A stretch of 8,388 bases of DNA, taken from NCBI GenBank assembly GCA_003164255.1, contig PLST01000011.1:1-8388 (forward strand), in the 5' to 3' direction. This document shows, piece after piece, positions 6,283 to 8,388 of the stretch. The stretch is from Acidobacteriaceae bacterium. GTDB lineage: Bacteria > Acidobacteriota > Terriglobia > Terriglobales > Acidobacteriaceae. The notes under the pieces are model-generated. The model searched no databases. It saw only the letters and a program-made list of their open reading frames with translations, and was not told the origin of the DNA. A program made the position numbers and the translations under genes. Numbering within the stretch: position 1 is the stretch's first letter; each line of letters begins with the position of its first letter.

Positions 6283-8388
6283 CTAGATCCATTTCTTCCA
6301 CAGCAACCAGACCTTGACCCCCTGCGTAAGGCACGTGTAGGCAAGCAGCGTGGCGAGCAAAATCGGCCAGTAAAGCATCGGTAGATGCACGAGGCCAAGT
6401 GAAGATGCCAATGGGGAATACGGAAGCCAAGCTCCGAAGGCCATGATGGCGATTGTTGTCAGTGTCAGAGACCAGCTTGCGCGGCTCTGAAAGAAGGGGA
6501 TCTTGTTGGTGCGAATGATGTGGATGACGAGTGTCTGCGTCATGATGGACTCGACGAACCAGCCGGTCTGAAATAACGGCGCGCGGGATGGATCCCAGCA
6601 CTTGAACAGATAGAGCATAACAAAGAAGGTTGTGTAGTCGAAGATCGAGCTGATGGGACCAATGCAGAGGATAAACCGCTTGATTTCCCCGACGTCCCAG
6701 GGCCGTGGCCGCGCCACCAGTTCTCCGTCCACTGCGTCCGTCGGAATCGGGACTTGAGAGAAGTCATACAGCATGTTGTTCGTCAGAATCTGGATTGGGG
6801 CCATTGGGATGAACGGCAGAAAGGCGCTCGCTCCCAAAACGCTGAACATATTGCCAAAGTTGGAACTGGCTCCCATCCGAATGTATTTAATGATGTTCGC
6901 GAATACCTTTCGCCCCTCAATGACACCCCCTTCGAGCACCATCAGGTCTTTCTCAAGGAGAATAAGATCCGCTGACTCCTTGGCAATGTCCACCGCTGTA
7001 TCTACCGAGATGCCGATGTCCGCGGCATGCAACGCAGGAGCATCGTTGATTCCGTCTCCCATGTATCCGACCACATGTCCCTTGCTGCGGAGAAGGCGAA
7101 CGATCCGCTGCTTGTGAGCGGGAGTCAGTCGCGCGAAGAGCGTTGTCTTTTCCGCCGCATCCGCCAACTCGGGATCGGACATTTTCTCCACGGCCTCGCC
7201 CAGGAGCATTGGATCCGGCTCAAGTCCCACGTCCCGGCACACCTTGCGGCTGATCAAGTCGTTGTCGCCGGTGAGGATCTTCACTCCTACGCCGTGCTTG
7301 TGCAGCGCCTGGATTGCGATTGCCGCCGTGCTTTTGGGCGGGTCGAGAAATGCAACATAGCCCTTTAGCACCAGGTCGCGCTCGTCCTCCTTGGAGCAAG
7401 ATTGCTTGCCCGGTAGTTCCTTGACGGCCACGGCCAGCACCCGGAAGCCGTCGCTGCTGAGGCTCGCATACTCGTCCCGCAACCCTTTCATCAGCGCGGG
7501 ATCCATCGGCGACAGCTTCCCGTCCAACTCGAATTGAGAGCACTGATGGAAGATCTCTTCCGGCGCGCCTTTGGTCAGCAGGACTGCTTTACCTTCAGGA
7601 GTTTCCACCATCACTGACATCATGCGCCGCGTGAAATCGAAAGGGATCTCATCGAGCTTCTTGTACTTTTCGATGAGTGCTTGCTGATGAAAATCCGAAC
7701 TATTCAGAATCGCCGTGTCGAGCAGATTTTTGAGGCCGGTCTGGAAGTGGCTGATGAGGTAACCGTCCATCAGCACCTCGTCGGTTTCCCGTCCCGCAAC
7801 GTTGCAATGCCGCTGCAGGACCACACGATCCTCGGTCAGTGTGCCGGTCTTATCCGTGCACAATACATCCATCCCGCCAAAGTTCTGAATGGCATTGAGG
7901 CGCTTGACGATCACTTTCTTGCGGCTCATTGCGATGGCGCCCTTGGACAGGCACACGGAGACGATCATGGGCAGCATCTCGGGGGTCAGACCCACGGCCA
8001 CGGCCATCGCGAAGAAGAATGCACTCTTCCAATCGTGCTTGGTAAAGCCGTTGATCAGGAAAACCAGAGGCACCATGACTGCCATGAGACGGATCATCAG
8101 CCACGTGAAGCCGCTCAGGCCGCGGTCGAAACTGGTAGGGGGCGCATCCTCCGTGATCGAACCGGCCATGGTGCCGAGATAAGTGTTTACTCCCGTCACC
8201 ACCACCACCGCGGTTGCCGTGCCGCTTTCAACGCTCGTTCCCATGAAGCAGATGTTCTTCAGGTCGATCGGCGAATTGGAGGCTTTGGGGTCCGGATCGT
8301 GGAACTTCTCCACAGGATAGGACTCTCCCGTAAGAGTGCCCTGGCTCACGAACAGGTCTTTCGCGGAGAGAACTCGCACATCGCCGGG
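6283..8388 (-). CDS. Mg2+-importing P-type ATPase MgtA/MgtB (5' end outside window)
   Basis: A P-type ATPase of the MgtA/MgtB (P3B) class, which brings Mg2+ into the cytoplasm using ATP. The C-terminal 701 residues are present and the frame stays open to the window edge. About 190 N-terminal residues (M1/M2 and the first part of the actuator domain) must lie beyond it, since Escherichia coli MgtA has 898. The GTG at 8379 sits inside the actuator domain and is not the real start. Counting from the edge: TGES 20-23; M4 'LTPEMLP' 134-140; DKTGT 179-183 with the phosphorylated Asp179; KGAP 273-276; 'LTGDN' 372-376; 'GDGINDAP' 444-451; the MgtA hallmark M6 segment 'NNMLYDFSQVPIPTD' from 537; and M7-M10 to the end at TAG 6283-6285. 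No frameshift or lost motif is seen. Any Mg2+-sensing leader would lie outside the window. The proton ATPase follows 0.5 kb downstream on the same strand. Confidence 0.95.
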   Translation of the reverse strand, partial: PGDVRVLSAKDLFVSQGTLTGESYPVEKFHDPDPKASNSPIDLKNICFMGTSVESGTATAVVVVTGVNTYLGTMAGSITEDAPPTSFDRGLSGFTWLMIRLMAVMVPLVFLINGFTKHDWKSAFFFAMAVAVGLTPEMLPMIVSVCLSKGAIAMSRKKVIVKRLNAIQNFGGMDVLCTDKTGTLTEDRVVLQRHCNVAGRETDEVLMDGYLISHFQTGLKNLLDTAILNSSDFHQQALIEKYKKLDEIPFDFTRRMMSVMVETPEGKAVLLTKGAPEEIFHQCSQFELDGKLSPMDPALMKGLRDEYASLSSDGFRVLAVAVKELPGKQSCSKEDERDLVLKGYVAFLDPPKSTAAIAIQALHKHGVGVKILTGDNDLISRKVCRDVGLEPDPMLLGEAVEKMSDPELADAAEKTTLFARLTPAHKQRIVRLLRSKGHVVGYMGDGINDAPALHAADIGISVDTAVDIAKESADLILLEKDLMVLEGGVIEGRKVFANIIKYIRMGASSNFGNMFSVLGASAFLPFIPMAPIQILTNNMLYDFSQVPIPTDAVDGELVARPRPWDVGEIKRFILCIGPISSIFDYTTFFVMLYLFKCWDPSRAPLFQTGWFVESIMTQTLVIHIIRTNKIPFFQSRASWSLTLTTIAIMAFGAWLPYSPLASSLGLVHLPMLYWPILLATLLAYTCLTQGVKVWLLWKKWI

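Noticed and set aside
6044..6601. 185-codon minus-strand frame
   Set aside because: More than half of it is out of frame inside the Mg2+ ATPase C-terminus, and the rest is antisense to the phosphorylase tail.
8371..8379. GTG at 8379 as the start of the Mg2+ ATPase
   Set aside because: The frame is open to the edge and the codon falls inside the actuator domain shortly before TGES. The true start lies outside the window.

Overview
The window reads as a patchwork of bacterial accessory DNA, with moderately high G+C judged by eye. Bacterial start and stop codons, dense minus-strand coding and the protein families fit a soil-type bacterium. An Acidobacteriota-like or proteobacterial host is only a weak inference, because nothing here is taxonomically decisive.

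Layout, left to right. Positions 1-531 hold no gene I recognise, only short inverted repeats and a weak terminator-like hairpin. Positions 532-2551 hold two overlapping minus-strand genes. The first to be transcribed is a small one-helix membrane protein. The second is a 525-residue protein whose N-terminal ~150 residues look like a PD-(D/E)XK (Mrr/restriction-endonuclease-like) nuclease domain, followed by a helical region I do not recognise. Positions 2552-3306 lack an intact gene but carry two truncated 3' ends joined back to back: the C-terminus of a phosphate-binding PstS (minus) and the C-terminus of a YeiH/UPF0324 membrane protein (plus), with a breakpoint near 3097-3105. Positions 3401-5773 (minus) encode a complete P3A 'plasma-membrane' H+-exporting P-type ATPase with a good ribosome binding site. 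Positions 5774-6282 separate it from the next gene and contain a third remnant, the last ~47 codons of an alpha-glucan phosphorylase on the plus strand. From 6283 to the right edge (minus) lies a 5'-truncated MgtA-type Mg2+-importing P-type ATPase.

Functionally, the right half pairs two cation pumps: an MgtA-type Mg2+ importer and, about 0.5 kb downstream on the same strand, an H+ exporter. Both use a phosphorylated aspartate and would act in the cytoplasmic membrane; a shared role under acid or low-Mg2+ conditions is inference. The left half may be a small two-gene nuclease/membrane-protein module, possibly defensive. Three gene tails from unrelated chromosomal loci (phosphate uptake, YeiH, glycogen metabolism) mark this as a recombination-prone region where blocks have been joined.
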